Below, piece by piece: positions 35,100-46,800 of a stretch of DNA of 64,000 nt. The translations under genes were made by a program, and so were the position numbers. Under the pieces are notes generated by a model. That model saw nothing but the letters and a program-made list of their open reading frames with translations. It was not told the origin of the DNA and searched no databases. This DNA comes from Hsuehochloa calcarea (Eukaryota; Streptophyta; Magnoliopsida; Poales; Poaceae): the NCBI GenBank assembly GCA_036346395.1, contig CM070604.1, positions 53,533,003 through 53,597,002 on the forward strand. Direction: 5' to 3'. Position 1 is the first letter of the stretch, and each line of letters starts with the position of its first letter.

Positions 35100-36531
35100 T
35101 GTCATGGGCCCGTGTACTGGCCATGTGTTACTGGTTATGTGAACAGTAACATCAGCGATTATTAGAAAAGGTTTGCTGTTTAGAAATCTATCTATTAGGT
35201 GTTTGATATTATATGTTAGTTAGGTAAGTTGTTATTAGATTGGATTGTTAGAGATATGTTTTCTTAGAGATTATTTCTTATTTCTTCCTTAGAGATTATT
35301 TCTTATTTCTTAGGTGTTAAGTTGGATCGTCCCTATAAAAGGGTTAGCATGTATACGTTATCAATCAAGCAAGAATGATGAATTAATCTAGTCTCCCTCA
35401 AGGTTCTATTATCTCAGTCTATAGTCTAATATCTCATCTCAACCAAGCTGACGCTGTCCGGCCTTTTTACTGGTGGTGTTTACCCTATTATGAACTAAGG
35501 TTCATTACATTTGGTATCAGAGCAGTTGATCCCTTCCCACGATTCCTGCTACCATGGTTGTGGCGACAGATCAGACCATCAGTCCTGCTGCCGAGTCGTT
35601 GGTTATAATAAAGGTTAATGCCAATAAGATGGCTATGAGTACCTATGACAACGACAAGAAGATGGCGGGCATCTTCCTCGATATGCATGCTACTTTAGAG
35701 AAGATGATTGCAGATCAGAAGGAGAAGAAGGGGCAACAAGAGGCGGCGGCAGCGTTGTTTCCAGTAGCCACAACGACGCTGTCGGAACCTATCACGACGT
35801 TGTCGCATCCTGCTGTGGCAGCCACAACCCTACCGAATCCTACCGTGGCATCGCCAAAGCCTGCTGCGACCGAGCTAAAACCTTTAGCGGTGCAACCACG
35901 TCTTGTCGTGAAGCTGCCGGAGCCTGTCGTGGCCCTATCGAAGTAGGTCATGGCCACCGCGACGCTGCCAGGGTTACTACCATGCCTACCGCAGCAACTG
36001 GTGAGTTTGCCGCAACCATGCGTGGAGGCAACGATCTCCAATGACTCATATAGCCAATGCAACCTCTCATCAACATGGGGTCTCCTAGGGCTCCAGCCAT
36101 GGCCACCACCACAGTTCGAGGAAGAGTTGTCGCGAAAGGAGGGGAGTAGTTGTCATGGGCCGGTGTACTGCCCACACGGTACTGTTCACGTATAAACAGT
36201 ACCACCAGCGATTATTAGGAAATATTTGCTGTTTATGAATCTATCTATTAGGTGTTTGATATTATCTGTCAGTTAGGCAAGTTATTATTGGATTGAATTG
36301 TTAGAGATATGTTTCTTTAGAGATTATTTCTTAGGGGTCAAGTCGAATCGTCGCTATAAAATGACTAGCATGTATCTATTATCAATCAAACAAGAAAGAT
36401 GAATTAATCTAATCTCCTTCTCAAGGTTTTATCATACCAGTCTATAGTCTAATCTCCTATCCCACCAAACCAACACCGCTCGGTCTTCTTCTTGGCGATG
36501 TTTACCCTGCTATAAACCAAGGTTCATTACA
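35100..36531 (+). mobile_element. Small non-autonomous LTR retrotransposon
   Basis: The 5' LTR (35100-35509) and 3' LTR (36151-36531) both run from TGTCATGGGCC to GGTTCATTACA. A primer site TGGTATCAGAGC (35512 onward, initiator-Met-tRNA type) follows the first. A purine tract GAAAGGAGGGGAG precedes the second. The inside is only about 640 bp and has no protease, integrase or RT, so it would depend on another element. The 5' LTR has an extra repeat of AGAGATTATTTCTTATTTCTT absent from the other LTR. Flanking 5-bp sequences (GATAC and TTACG) do not match cleanly. Confidence 0.88.
35554..35946 (+). CDS. Gag-like or filler ORF of the small LTR element, 130 aa
   Basis: The only open frame inside the element, read from an ATG just after the primer site. 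The first half is helical and charged (DMHATLEKMIADQKEKKG). The second half is Thr/Pro/Ala repeats of an LPxP-x-VA type. It has no zinc knuckle. It may be the leftover start of a gag protein. I cannot assign a function. Confidence 0.45.
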   Translation: MVVATDQTISPAAESLVIIKVNANKMAMSTYDNDKKMAGIFLDMHATLEKMIADQKEKKGQQEAAAALFPVATTTLSEPITTLSHPAVAATTLPNPTVASPKPAATELKPLAVQPRLVVKLPEPVVALSK

Positions 36532-37166
36532 TTACGTAGGCAGCTATTTGCTTTCTTCTTGTTGTAAGATGCCCTTGTGCGCATTTTTTTTCGCTGTTGG
36601 TCAATAGGTTTATGGTTCTGTTAGTTGGGCAAGAGGTTGTAGACCTGCAACACTGCACGGGCCAAGTAGGTTTTTATCTTTTCTGTCAGTATAGAGATAA
36701 AGTAATTTGATTGTGGACTCGACGAGAACTAACACGATTGGTACCATGTTCTGTCCATGTGAAATTGGTTTGTTTTGCTTGCTGTTGTAGTGACAATGGA
36801 AGGCATACTGATGAGTTCTGAATTCTGATTGACAAACTAAAGTTGCATTTTCTTTCTTCAGAAGCTCCTCTGAAGAAATATGTTAGAAACATCGGTCATG
36901 GAATATTTCTCTATTATTTTTATGTTATTTTTATAGACCCTATGCTTCCTCTTCTTGTGGGGGTCTTTCTCTGCTTGCTCCTGTCCAAGGAACTCAATGA
37001 TAATGTCCAAACCCAAAATTCATCTATCTGTTTCGTTTCAGAGGTAGACAAGTTGGAACTCGTACTAGAATCAAACCCAACCCAAATTCTCTGCAAATCC
37101 GGGACATGTTATGTCAGGACAGAAGTTTGATACAATCTCGGTAAATAATCTAGTCACTGCATGCTT
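36532..37166. other. Sequence between two insertions, probably old SOD 3' flank and ACBP promoter
   Basis: No reading frame of note. If the ACBP first exon call below is right, this segment was directly upstream of ACBP before the Copia insertion. Confidence 0.4.
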
Positions 37167-37772
37167 GGAACTATTAGATATATATATTGTATAGGGTGTT
37201 ATTTGCATTTGTTCCATCCTTGTACATGTATATATATTGGCCTTTGGCCCATTGGAATAGTGAGAGGATATATTCAAACATGGTATCAGAGCTAGGGTTT
37301 TGAAACCCTACCTTTTAGCCACCAGCCGCCGCCGCCGCTCCCGTAGCCGCCGCTGCCGCTTGTGTCGTCCATTGTCCCGCCCGCTCCGTAGCCGCCGCCG
37401 CCGCCGTGCCGTGATCCGCGCCGGGTCGGCGTCGCCGCTTCGGATCCACGTCCGGGTCGAGCGGCCGACCTGTCCTCCGCGCCGGATAGCCGGTCGAGCA
37501 CTCGCCGCCCTCGCGCCTCGCGCCTCCTCCTCGCCAGTGCCGCCCGCCTCGACGCCTCCTCGCCGAGCGCCGAGTGCCGCTGAAGCGCCGAAGCCTCTCG
37601 CGCGGCCGAAGGCCAAGGCCTCCCCGGCGGCGCGCCATTGTCGCCGCTTCGGAGGATTCGAGGAACCCTAGGTTCCCCCCCCGTCGTCTCCTTTCTTTGG
37701 GCCGAGTCGGCCCGGAAAGGAATTAGAAAAAAAAAAGAAAGAAAGAAAAGAAAAAAAGAAAAAAATTGAAGC

Positions 37773-38500
37773 CGATGGCTTCTACCGAGGCTCCTTCGCC
37801 ATCCCGCTCCCCGATTCGTTTTGATGGGACGAACTTAGGGAGTGGGCCGTTCACCTCAAGATTCACCTCAACGGCCCGGCGTCTGGGGTCATCTCACGGT
37901 GGCGACCACATCGCCTCGTCCTACACGCCAAGACCGCCACTCTCTCTGTGAGTGCGGACGGGCGGCTTCGAGGTCAACAATGTTTGCCTTTGGAGGCGCT
38001 AGAGCTCTACCGATCCGAGGTACACGCCACGAAGCGCCGGGCGGAGGCGAGGCTCGTGCTCTTGCCATCCTAGTGGGTAGCATGCGTGACCATCTCTATG
38101 GATGTGGCGGGCGGCTTCTCTCACGGCTTATGTGGGAGCGCCTCGAGCTCACTACCGGTAGACGAGCGATGCTATGTATCTCTCGATTGTGCACGTGCAC
38201 ATTCTCTTGGCACTTGATGCCACCGTTGATGACTTCTACGAGAAGTTGTCGAGGTGTGGCGTCGGCTTGACTCTCTGGGCGGATGTTTGCGGACTGTCCC
38301 TGCTGTGTGCGGCCGTGCTCACGGGAGACTCACCGCCTCTCGACTTCCCGCGCGTCTCGTCCCCGAGTTCGAGATCAGGCGCGCTCGGCTCGACTCGCCA
38401 CCGCGCGAGCTTGGTGGAGGCCCTCACGAGTGTGCGTGCTAAGGAGACTCATCACCGTGGTATGGCTCGGATCACGATCTGTTTTCCGCCTTGACATCTG
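37773..38500 (+). pseudogene. Copia gag remnant (109-bp-LTR element)
   Basis: The start reads ASTEAPSPSRSPIRFDGTNL, matching the IxFDGxN opening of many grass Copia gag proteins. Frames shift at about 37840 and again later. Confidence 0.6.
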
Positions 38501-38999
38501 CTCCTTTGCCGCCCTCTTGGACCGATCGTGACCCTTCTTGACTCCTCCGATGGTCTTGTTTCTCTGCGGGTCTCCACTGCACCTCTTGTCGTCGTCGCCC
38601 GCCACAGTATCGAGATTGTTACAAGCGGAGGAGGGACCCGAGTCGTCGGGCGGATGTCCCCGAAGGGCTCTGGAGGTTCCTCTCCCTCGGGGATGGCCCT
38701 CTCGCGGGGCTCCTCCGTGGTGGCGCCACCAGCCTTCTCTCACTGCTTGGCGCCTCGGTGTCGGCTCATCCTCGGACTCCTCGGGTTACGCTCGTCGGCT
38801 CTTGCTTCTCGGCATCTTCCTCGCCTCCGCCTCCTCCTCGTCAGTACCTTGTCTCCGTGGATCTTGGACTCGGTGCTTCTTTTCACATGACACGATTCTA
38901 CCCACCTTATTTCATGCGGTCCACCGATTTTTCTTCCACTGCTCAGATCGCAGATGGTACCTCTCTTCTATTACAGCCGAGGCATCCTTTCCACTTCTT

Positions 39000-40010
39000 C
39001 TTTTCATGTTCCTGCAGTCTCTCATGTTCCTCGACTTACTATGCGACTTATGTCTACCGGTCGGATCACCGATCACAACCGTCGTGTTGTTCTTGAGTCG
39101 ACTCTTGTTGTGTTCGGGACCGCCGCACAGGGACTCGCTTGTGCGGCCCTCGGCGCCGTGATTCGCAGCGTCTTTGGGAGCTCGGCGGCTTCATCTTCCT
39201 TCCGCGACTCCACGACCCGGTCGGCCACTACCACTCCTCTGCTCTTCTTTGCGTCCTCCACTACATCTTTTGCTCGGTGGCACCATCGTCTCGGTCATCT
39301 CTGTGGCTCGCGTCTATCGTCTTTAGTTGGTCGTGGTGTTCTTGGAGTGCATTTACGGGACACATCGTTACATTGTATGGGTTGCAAGCTTGGCAAGCAT
39401 TGCAGCTCCCTATCCCACTAGTGATTCTATTTCTACTTGTCCTTTTGATCTTGTTCACTCGATGTTTGGGGTCCGCTCCTTCGTTTGAAAGGGGTCATCG
39501 CTATTATGTGATCTTTATTGATGATTATTCTCGTTATACTTGGATCTACTTCATGTCCGAGCGCGACCGAGTTCTTTCTATTTATCGGATGTTCGCCACC
39601 ATGGTTCGCTTTCGGTTTGATTGATCATTCGTCTTGACTCTGCTGGTGAGTATCTCTCTTTGCTTAAATCGTTTTCTCGTTGGCGGGGCACTCTTCCTCG
39701 ATACTCTTGTCCCGGTGCTCACGCTCAGAATGGTGTCTCTGAGCGTAAACATCGTCACTTGCTTGAGACCGCTCGCGCTCTCATGCTTGCCTCCTCTGTT
39801 CCCCCTCACTGGCCGAGGTCGTCTCTCTCTTGCTTTTCGATCAACCTCTGACCTTCTCTTGCTCTTGAGGTTCTACTCTGTTGGCGTCTTTTGGTCGAGC
39901 TCAGAGTACAGTCATCTTAGCAGCTTTTGGTGTATGCTTTCGTTCTTCTTCCACCTCGTGAGCGCACTGCAAAGATTGCTCGGTCGATTGAGTGTGTTTT
40001 CTTAGCTACA
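39000..40010 (+). pseudogene. Copia GAG-pre-integrase and integrase remnant
   Basis: Fragments in several frames include WHHRLGHL, CMGCKLGKH, then YYVIFIDDYSRYTWIYFM and the NGVSERKHRH motif of the integrase core. At least three frame changes separate them. Confidence 0.72.
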
Positions 40011-40539
40011 GTCTTGAGCATAAGGGTTATCGTTGTTATGACCCTGTTGCTCGTCGGATGAGGATTTCTCGGGATGTCACTTTTGACGAGTCCCGTCCTT
40101 ACTACCCTCATTCCCCACGTCGGCCGGATTCCCTTCTTGAGTCGATCTCCTTTCGATTTTCCCGACTCTCGACTTTCCACCACTGCTTTGCCTCATCCTC
40201 CATCTACTCCCCTCGGCTCCATCTATTCCGCCTCCACCGGATTCTCCTTCTCGCTCTTTTGTTGAGGCTCCATCTTTACCCTTGCACTACTCTCGCCGTC
40301 CTCGGCCTCCTCCTTCCTCTCCATCATTCTTTGGGTCCACTCCGTCTTCTCCTCCCGGATATGCTCTTCGTGATCGTCACACTATCGGGCCGCTGCGCTG
40401 CTACGGCTTTCTCGCCACTGCTCTTCTCGAGCCTCGACCTCTCATCAGAAGGTGCTTGCTCACCCCGAGTGGCGACTTGCGATGTTTGAGAGATTCTTGC
40501 TGGGCGCACTAGCACTTGGGATCTTGTGCCCTTGCTGCG

Positions 40540-41100
40540 CATGTTACTCCTATCACGTGTAAATGGGTGTACAAGATAAAGACTTGCTCGGATGGTTCTC
40601 TTGGCGCTACAAGGCTCGTCTTGTAGCGCGTGGTTTTCAGCGAGGAGCATGGTCGCGACTACGATGAGACTTTCGCCCTGTTGCTCACATGACCACTTGC
40701 TCGTACTCTCCTTGCTTTGTGGCCTCTGTTCGCCATGGCCCATCTCTCGATTGGATGTTAAGAATGCCTTTCTCAATGGCGAGTTGCGTGAGGAGGTCTA
40801 CATGCACCGCCGGTATTCTCGTCCTGATGGTGCAGTTTGTCGCCTTCGTCGTTCTCTCTATGGGCTAAAACAAGCCCGCGTGCTTGGTTTGGCCGCTTCT
40901 CCTCTGTTGTCCTTCTGCGGCTTCTCTGCCGGTGCTCACGACCTGCTCTCTTTGTTCACACCTCTCCACGGGGTGGACGCTCCTCCTTCTCTATGTGGAT
41001 GACATGATCATTCTGGAGATGACTCTCGATACATTGCCTTTGTGAAGGCGTCTCGGTGGCGATTCTTGATGTCCGATTTGGGCCCTCTTCGTTACTTCCT
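40540..41100 (+). pseudogene. Copia reverse transcriptase remnant
   Basis: Includes LDVKNAFLNGELREEVYMH and RSLYGLKQAR, then LLYVDDMI in another frame near 40990. Frameshifts before and after these motifs abolish the enzyme. Confidence 0.78.
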
Positions 41101-41539
41101 TGGGATTGATATCACTTCTACGCTGAGGGTTACTATCTCTCCCGGAGAAGTACCTTGAGATATCCTTACTCGTTCTTGTCTCACCGATCGGTACGTAGTG
41201 GATACTCCTATGGAGTTAGGTGTTCACCTTCGCCCTCGATGGTGAGCCTCTTGAGATCCCACTCGCTATCGCCATATTGTCGGGAGCCTCGTCTACCTTG
41301 GGATTACTCGACGACATTTCTCACCCAGTTCACATCCCGAGTCGGTTTGTCTCTGCTCCCACTCGGCTCCACTCTGATCACCTTCTTCGTGTTCTTGATA
41401 TCTTCGTGGAACCCTCACTCGGCGTCTTTTCTTTTCTCATTCCGATTCTTCTGACTTGAGACGTACTACGATGCGACACAGGCTAGCGATCATTACGATC
41501 GCGGTCTCTTCTCGCCTATTGTGTTTTCCTTGGTTCCTC

Positions 41540-41840
41540 CTTGATTGCACGGAAGACTAAGAAGCAAACTGCAGCTTTCGTTAGTCTTGGTGAGTTGAGA
41601 GCTATGGCACTTGTGGATACCGAGATCACACGCCGGTGGCTCCTTGCGATTTTGGCGTTTACAAAGACCGACTCCGCTTCTATCAGATAGTACTGGTGCG
41701 ATCAGCATTGCTCGTGACCCCGTGAAACATGAGCTTACCAAGCACATTGGAGTGGATGCTTCATACATGCGATCGCAGGTGCAAGACCAAGTTATTGCTC
41801 TTGATATGTGCCTTGGAACTTGATTAGCGATTTCTTCACT
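41540..41840 (+). pseudogene. Copia RNase H end remnant
   Basis: Carries HELTKHIGVDASYMRSQ followed by DQVIAL, the C-terminal RNase H motif also seen in the element at 44.1 kb. The upstream part is out of frame. Confidence 0.7.
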
Positions 41841-42037
41841 AAGGCATGACTGAGCTCAAGATAACTTTTACCTCTCCAAACTCAGTGTTGTTGATCCACC
41901 ATGAGTTTGAGGGGGGGTGTTAGATATATATATTGTATAGGGTGTTATTTGCATTTGTTCCATCCTTATACATGTATATATATTGGCCTTTGGCCTGTTG
42001 AAATAGTGAGAGGACATATTCAAACAGGAACATCCAG

Positions 42038-43945
42038 ATGAATCTTGGGCTCGTAAGCGACATGCAAATGTTGCTCGATCGTTCCCAACTCCACCGAGCT
42101 CGCGGACTCCTGCGAAATCAATCAAACCCGTGTGCGCGTGTGATAAAATATAACCTGAATCTTATTTTAGCGGTCAGTAGTCCTGTCAAGGACGGGCCTT
42201 TATCTGGCAGATTTGGTGTTGGGTTTGTAATCTAGTTTGGACCGTGTGGTGTAGCAGTATTGCCGCAAACAATTGATCTACCGGCTGTTGGTTAATTTAG
42301 GATCGACAGTATGCTGGATCAGCTGATGATTGATGTATGCAACATAGATCGTTTTTCTGCTTCAGATTTCAGAGCCATGCAGAATTGTAACAGCTTTGCT
42401 GTCTCAAGTCTCATGTATTATGCAGATCAGTGTCCTTAGTTTTAGGTTCTAGTATGTCCTTAGTTTTAAGTTCTAGTATCTTCACAGAAATAGAAGATTT
42501 CTTGTGATACCTGCAAGTTTAGGCCTGGTACTGTCTGAGACAGACAGGTGAGCCAAACAATTGTCAGTACTCACCATGCTTGTTCTGCAGGAGGAGTTTG
42601 AGGAGTACACCGAGAAGGCCAAGACCTTGCCTGACACAACCTCAAACGAGAACAAGCTCATCCTCTATGGCCTCTACAAGCAGGCAACTGTCGGTCCGGT
42701 CAGCACCGGTGTGTATACCTTTTGATCTTCTTCTTGAGCAATATTAATCAAACTTGCTTGCTGTTGAAGTACTACAAGTTCTCATGTTCTTTCAAGTTTA
42801 CTTGGACTGTCGCTGAAGCAAAAGATTTTCATGACGATTAGGCATGCTTAGTTTGTGTATGGATGGTCTGCCAAACTTTTGCCACACATCTTATGCTCAA
42901 TGAGTGCAACACTTAGGGATTTTAAGGAGTTGGATATTGTGATTTCCAAGGGAGCACCTTGTGAGTATACATTGAAACTGCCCAAGTGCCCAGTCACCTA
43001 TTAATTAGCGCCACTGATTGTTACTTATGGCTTACGATGAAACCGTTGGCACTTTTCTAAATTGTAGGAGCACGCATTAGCGACACATATCCCTATGATT
43101 AAGCATGCATTTCTAAAATAACCTTTTGGTTTTCTTAATGCGTAATCCTTCAATCTCCGAGGAACCTAGCGATATATTTAACTCTTCCCCAATTTAAGGG
43201 GACTGGGCTTCCAATCTGTTTTCTACTTGTTTTTCTTTTATCGCAAGCTGCCCTCAAGTACTGCAACGCATTGGCATATGGACAGCCTTTCGTTTGTGGA
43301 AAAGTACAAGTTGATAAGAATGCAAAAAAAGATTTTTGTGTCGCCAGAACAACAACATTTTTTTTCAATTTTCTCTTACTCTATTATTCTTGTTCACAAA
43401 ATCTGATTACATTGTTGCCATTTTATTCAGAGAAAACGACTATTCGTATCTGGTAAGGATTATACATATCCTAAAGGGATACCACGTAAATTCTAGTATC
43501 CATAATGAATATTGTCTCAATACTGTAGGACCACGCAAAACAAGTTCTCTTTAAAATCTAGATATACCATATGCACGAAGATTACTAACACGCCAAAGCT
43601 TGCATTTGTATCATCGATTTATCAGGCCTAACCATTATCCCAATTTCATCTCGGCCTGGCATTTTCAACCTGAAAGACAGAGCCAAATGGGATGCTTGGA
43701 TGGCCGCTGAAGGTTAATTTCTTGATTCCTTCTAGTCTTCAGATTCATGTAACTACATTCGTTGCTTCAAATTGACGCTTATAGTTCTCGTAAACTTGAT
43801 ACGAACAGGGAGATCCAAGGAGGAAGCGATGGCCGATTACATCACCAAGGTGAAGCAGCTGCTGGAGGAGGCTGCTGCATCAACTTCTTCGGCTACAAAA
43901 ACACCGTCAGTGGTTCTGCATAACCATATATACCGACAAATATAG
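42038..43945 (+). CDS. Small acyl-CoA-binding protein (ACBP), exon 1 tentative
   Basis: Certain exons are 42591-42708, 43626-43712 and 43809-43945. They encode the four-helix ACB domain that carries long-chain acyl-CoA esters in the cytosol: EEFEEYTEKAKTLPD, ILYGLYKQATVGPVS, RPGIFNLKDRAKWDAW and EEAMADYITKVKQLLEE. Exon 1 is tentatively 42038-42052 (MNLGL), which is in phase and has a GTAAGC donor; related proteins start with an MGLQ-like peptide. The model gives about 118 aa against roughly 91 in plant small ACBPs. Eight extra residues (LTIIPISS) appear where exon 3 starts, and about 14 residues extend the C-terminus before TAG 43945. Copia elements sit 6 bp before the tentative ATG and 15 bp after the stop. 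Confidence 0.8.
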
Positions 43946-44113
43946 TCCCATTGTTATCTGTCAGATGTTATGAATAGCGCATATATTTCAGGAGGGTAAT
44001 GGGCCGGTATATATACACGAGTAAAGATTACACATAAGGAAACCAAAACATATCTAGAGTCCTACTCTAACACAAATATATCTCTAACTATATCTCTAAC
44101 ACCCCCCTCAAAC

Positions 44114-44458
44114 TCATGGTGGATCAACAACACTGAGTTTAGAGAGGTAGAAGTCGTGCTGTGCTCGAGTCTGAGCCTTCGTGAAGAAATCCGCTATCTG
44201 AAGCTCTGAAGGCACATACTGAAGAGCAATCACCTGATCATGCACACAAGACCTCATGAAGGAAGCATCAACACCAATATGCTTGGTGAGCTCATGCTTC
44301 ACAGGGTCACGAACATCTTGATAGCACTGTCTTGTCGACAAGAGAAAATCGGTGTAATGTGAAATACCAAAATCCTCAAGTAACCACTGTAGCCAAGTAA
44401 TCTCTGCTGTCAAGAGAACCATAGCTCGCAACTCAGCCTCTGCACTCGAACGGGACAC
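44114..44458 (-). pseudogene. Copia RNase H C-terminal domain fragment
   Basis: An open 114-codon piece with SRSSAEAELRAM, HELTKHIGVDASFMR and LQIADFFTKAQ, the standard end of Copia RNase H. The upstream part of the domain is in another frame (near 44480-44680). Confidence 0.85.
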
Positions 44459-45006
44459 TGCAGTCTGTTTCTTCGTCTTCTAGGCAATAAGCGAACCACC
44501 AAGAAAAACACGATGAAGCGAGATAGACCGCGATCGGAGGATCGGCCCAAGTAGCATCCGAATAAGCTGAAGTCAGAACGAGTGGGCGTGGAAAGAAGAG
44601 ACGGCGAGAGATAGTCCCACGAAGGTATCGCAGAACTCGAAGAAGGTGGTGAGTGGACTGAGTGGGAGCGAAACAAACTGACTCAGAATGTGAACTGGAT
44701 AAGTGATATCCGGACGAGTAACAGCAAGGTAGACAAGACTCCCAACAAGATAGCGATAGCGAGTCGGATCGTAAAGAGGCTCGCCATCGAGGGTCGGAGG
44801 TGAACATTGAGCTCCATAGGAGTCTCAACAAGGCGTCGATCGATGGGAGGCGCGATCAAGAAGATCTGAATATACTTCTCTTGGGACATAAAGAAATCAT
44901 TTGGAGTGGAAGTAACCTCAATCCCAAGGAAGTAACGAAGAGGACCAAGATCCGACATAAGGAATCGCTCACTAAGGCGAGTCTTGACAAAGGCAATGTA
45001 CTCGAG

Positions 45007-45600
45007 TCATCTCCGTGTAATGATCATATCATCAACATACGAGAAGAAGAAGAGTCCGACCACGAGGCGAAGTGTGGACAAAGAGCGCAGATCATGATCA
45101 CTGGCTGAAAAGCCGGCGGCGGTGACCACAGAGGAGAAGCGCTCAAACCAGCACGAGGGCTTGCTTAAGGCCATAGAGAGAGCGGCGAAGCGGCGCACCA
45201 TGCCCTCGAGAAGAATACCCGGTGGCGGATGCATGTAGACCTCCTCACGCAACTTCGCCATTAAGAAAGGCATTCTTGACATCAAGTCGAAAGCAGACCC
45301 GATGGAGAACAGACGCCACCGAAAGAAGAGTGCGGACGGTGGTCATGTGGGCCATAGGAGCAAAAGTCTCGTCGTAGTCACGACCATGCTCTCTTTGGAA
45401 GCCACAAGCAACAAGGCGTGCCTTATAGCGCTCAAGAGAGCCATCGAGCGAGTCTTAATCTTATAGACCCACTTACATGTGATGGGGCGAGTGAGATGGA
45501 AAAGGAACAAGATCCCAAGTACCCGATGCGCTCGAGGCGACAATCTCCTCGGCCATGGCATCTTGCCACTCGGGATGAGTAACACATCCGGTGGGAGGCG
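45007..45600 (-). pseudogene. Copia reverse transcriptase remnant (136-bp-LTR element)
   Basis: Fragments include CKWVYKIKTRS, then FLMAKLREEVYMHPPPG and FFSYVDDMIITRR. They lie in different frames and the first catalytic part is incomplete. Confidence 0.78.
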
Positions 45601-45999
45601 AGCTCACGAGTAGGCTGCGCCCGGAAAGGCAAAGCAGGCGGGGGCGAATCGATGGCGATCGCGGAGGCGTAGCGAGGAGAAGGCGACCCATCGGGGAAGA
45701 TGAAGCAATGAAGAAGGTGAAACATCGGGAGAAGTGGGCTCATCCGGAAGATCCTCAATCGAGGTCGGCGAGTGTAGACGAGTGTAGTGGGGAGCTGAGG
45801 AGCCGCAGGAGACGGCAAGCGGCGGCGACAATGGCGGAGAGGCCACGGGAGAAATATGTGGAGACGAGATAGGTGTATCCGGAAAGGTCAAAAAGCGAGA
45901 GACTCCACAGAGGAAACCGAAGGAGAGACAGGGCGTGGGTAGAAGGGGCGAGACTCGTCGAAAGTCACATCCCGAGAAATCCGCATCCGTCGACCAGCG

Positions 46000-46800
46000 A
46001 GATCCCAAAGACCGATAGCCCTTGTGCTCGATCTTGTATCCCGAAAGACACACTCAATAGGCGAGTAGTCGGTTTGGTGCGTTCTCGAGGGGCGAGGAGA
46101 ACGCGCAAACGCACCAAATGACGAAGGCGAGTAGTCGAAGGAGACCGCAGAGGCGCTCAGCGAGGATTGCGCCACGAAGAGCGAAGAAGGCCGGATGTTG
46201 ACGAGATAGGTGGCGATGGAAACGACCTCGGCCCAAAAGTGAGGTGGAATAGGCGGCAATCATCGGTAGCGGTGATTCAAGAAGGTGACGATGCTGCGCT
46301 CGGCAACACCATTCGAGCATGAGGACCGAGGACAAGAGAATTGAGCGAGTGCCTCGCCAAAGGGAAGCTGCGTAGATGATGAGAGAGGTACTCGCCAAAG
46401 AGAGTCGGCCACGAAAAACACGAATAGGAGTGGAGAACGTATGCGAACCATGGTGGCAAACTGTTTGTAGATAGACAAGACCTCGCTACGAGAAGACATG
46501 AAATATATCCAAGTGTGGCGAGAGAAATCATCTATAAATATGATATAGTATCGATGACCCCTTTCAAAGCGAAGGGCGGGACCCCAAACATCGAATGAAC
46601 AAGATCAAAAGGACGCTGAGACACTGACTCACTATGAGGATAAGAAAGCTGAATCTGTTTGCCTAACTTACAGCCCTGACAATCTAAAGATACATCACCT
46701 AAGACAGATCCCAGAAGACCACGACGAACTAAGGATGACAGACGAGATCCACACAATGACCAAGGCGGTGATGCCATTTGTTGGAAAGAGCCGGTGACGG
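46000..46800 (-). pseudogene. Copia integrase remnant
   Basis: Pieces include SRLSSLVRRGLLGSVLGD, DCQGCKLGKQIQL and later NGVAERSIVTF in another frame. The order and motifs are those of GAG-pre-integrase and integrase. Confidence 0.72.

Larger units (their letters stand above)
37172..42026 (+). mobile_element. Copia retrotransposon with 109-bp LTRs
   Basis: LTRs 37172-37280 and 41918-42026 are both 109 bp and differ at six positions, all transitions. The first LTR starts TA instead of TG. A 5-bp target duplication GGAAC flanks it (37167-37171 and 42027-42031). The primer site TGGTATCAGAGC follows the 5' LTR and GAGGGGGGG precedes the 3' LTR. A CCG-rich leader (37310-37690) precedes gag (from about 37773). 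Integrase, RT and RNase H pieces are in order, but frameshifts and stops occur every few hundred bases, so it cannot be autonomous. Confidence 0.92.

Noticed and set aside
37300..37671. Arg-rich frames of about 100-120 codons on both strands
   Set aside because: They come from the CCG-repeat leader of the Copia element and are not proteins.
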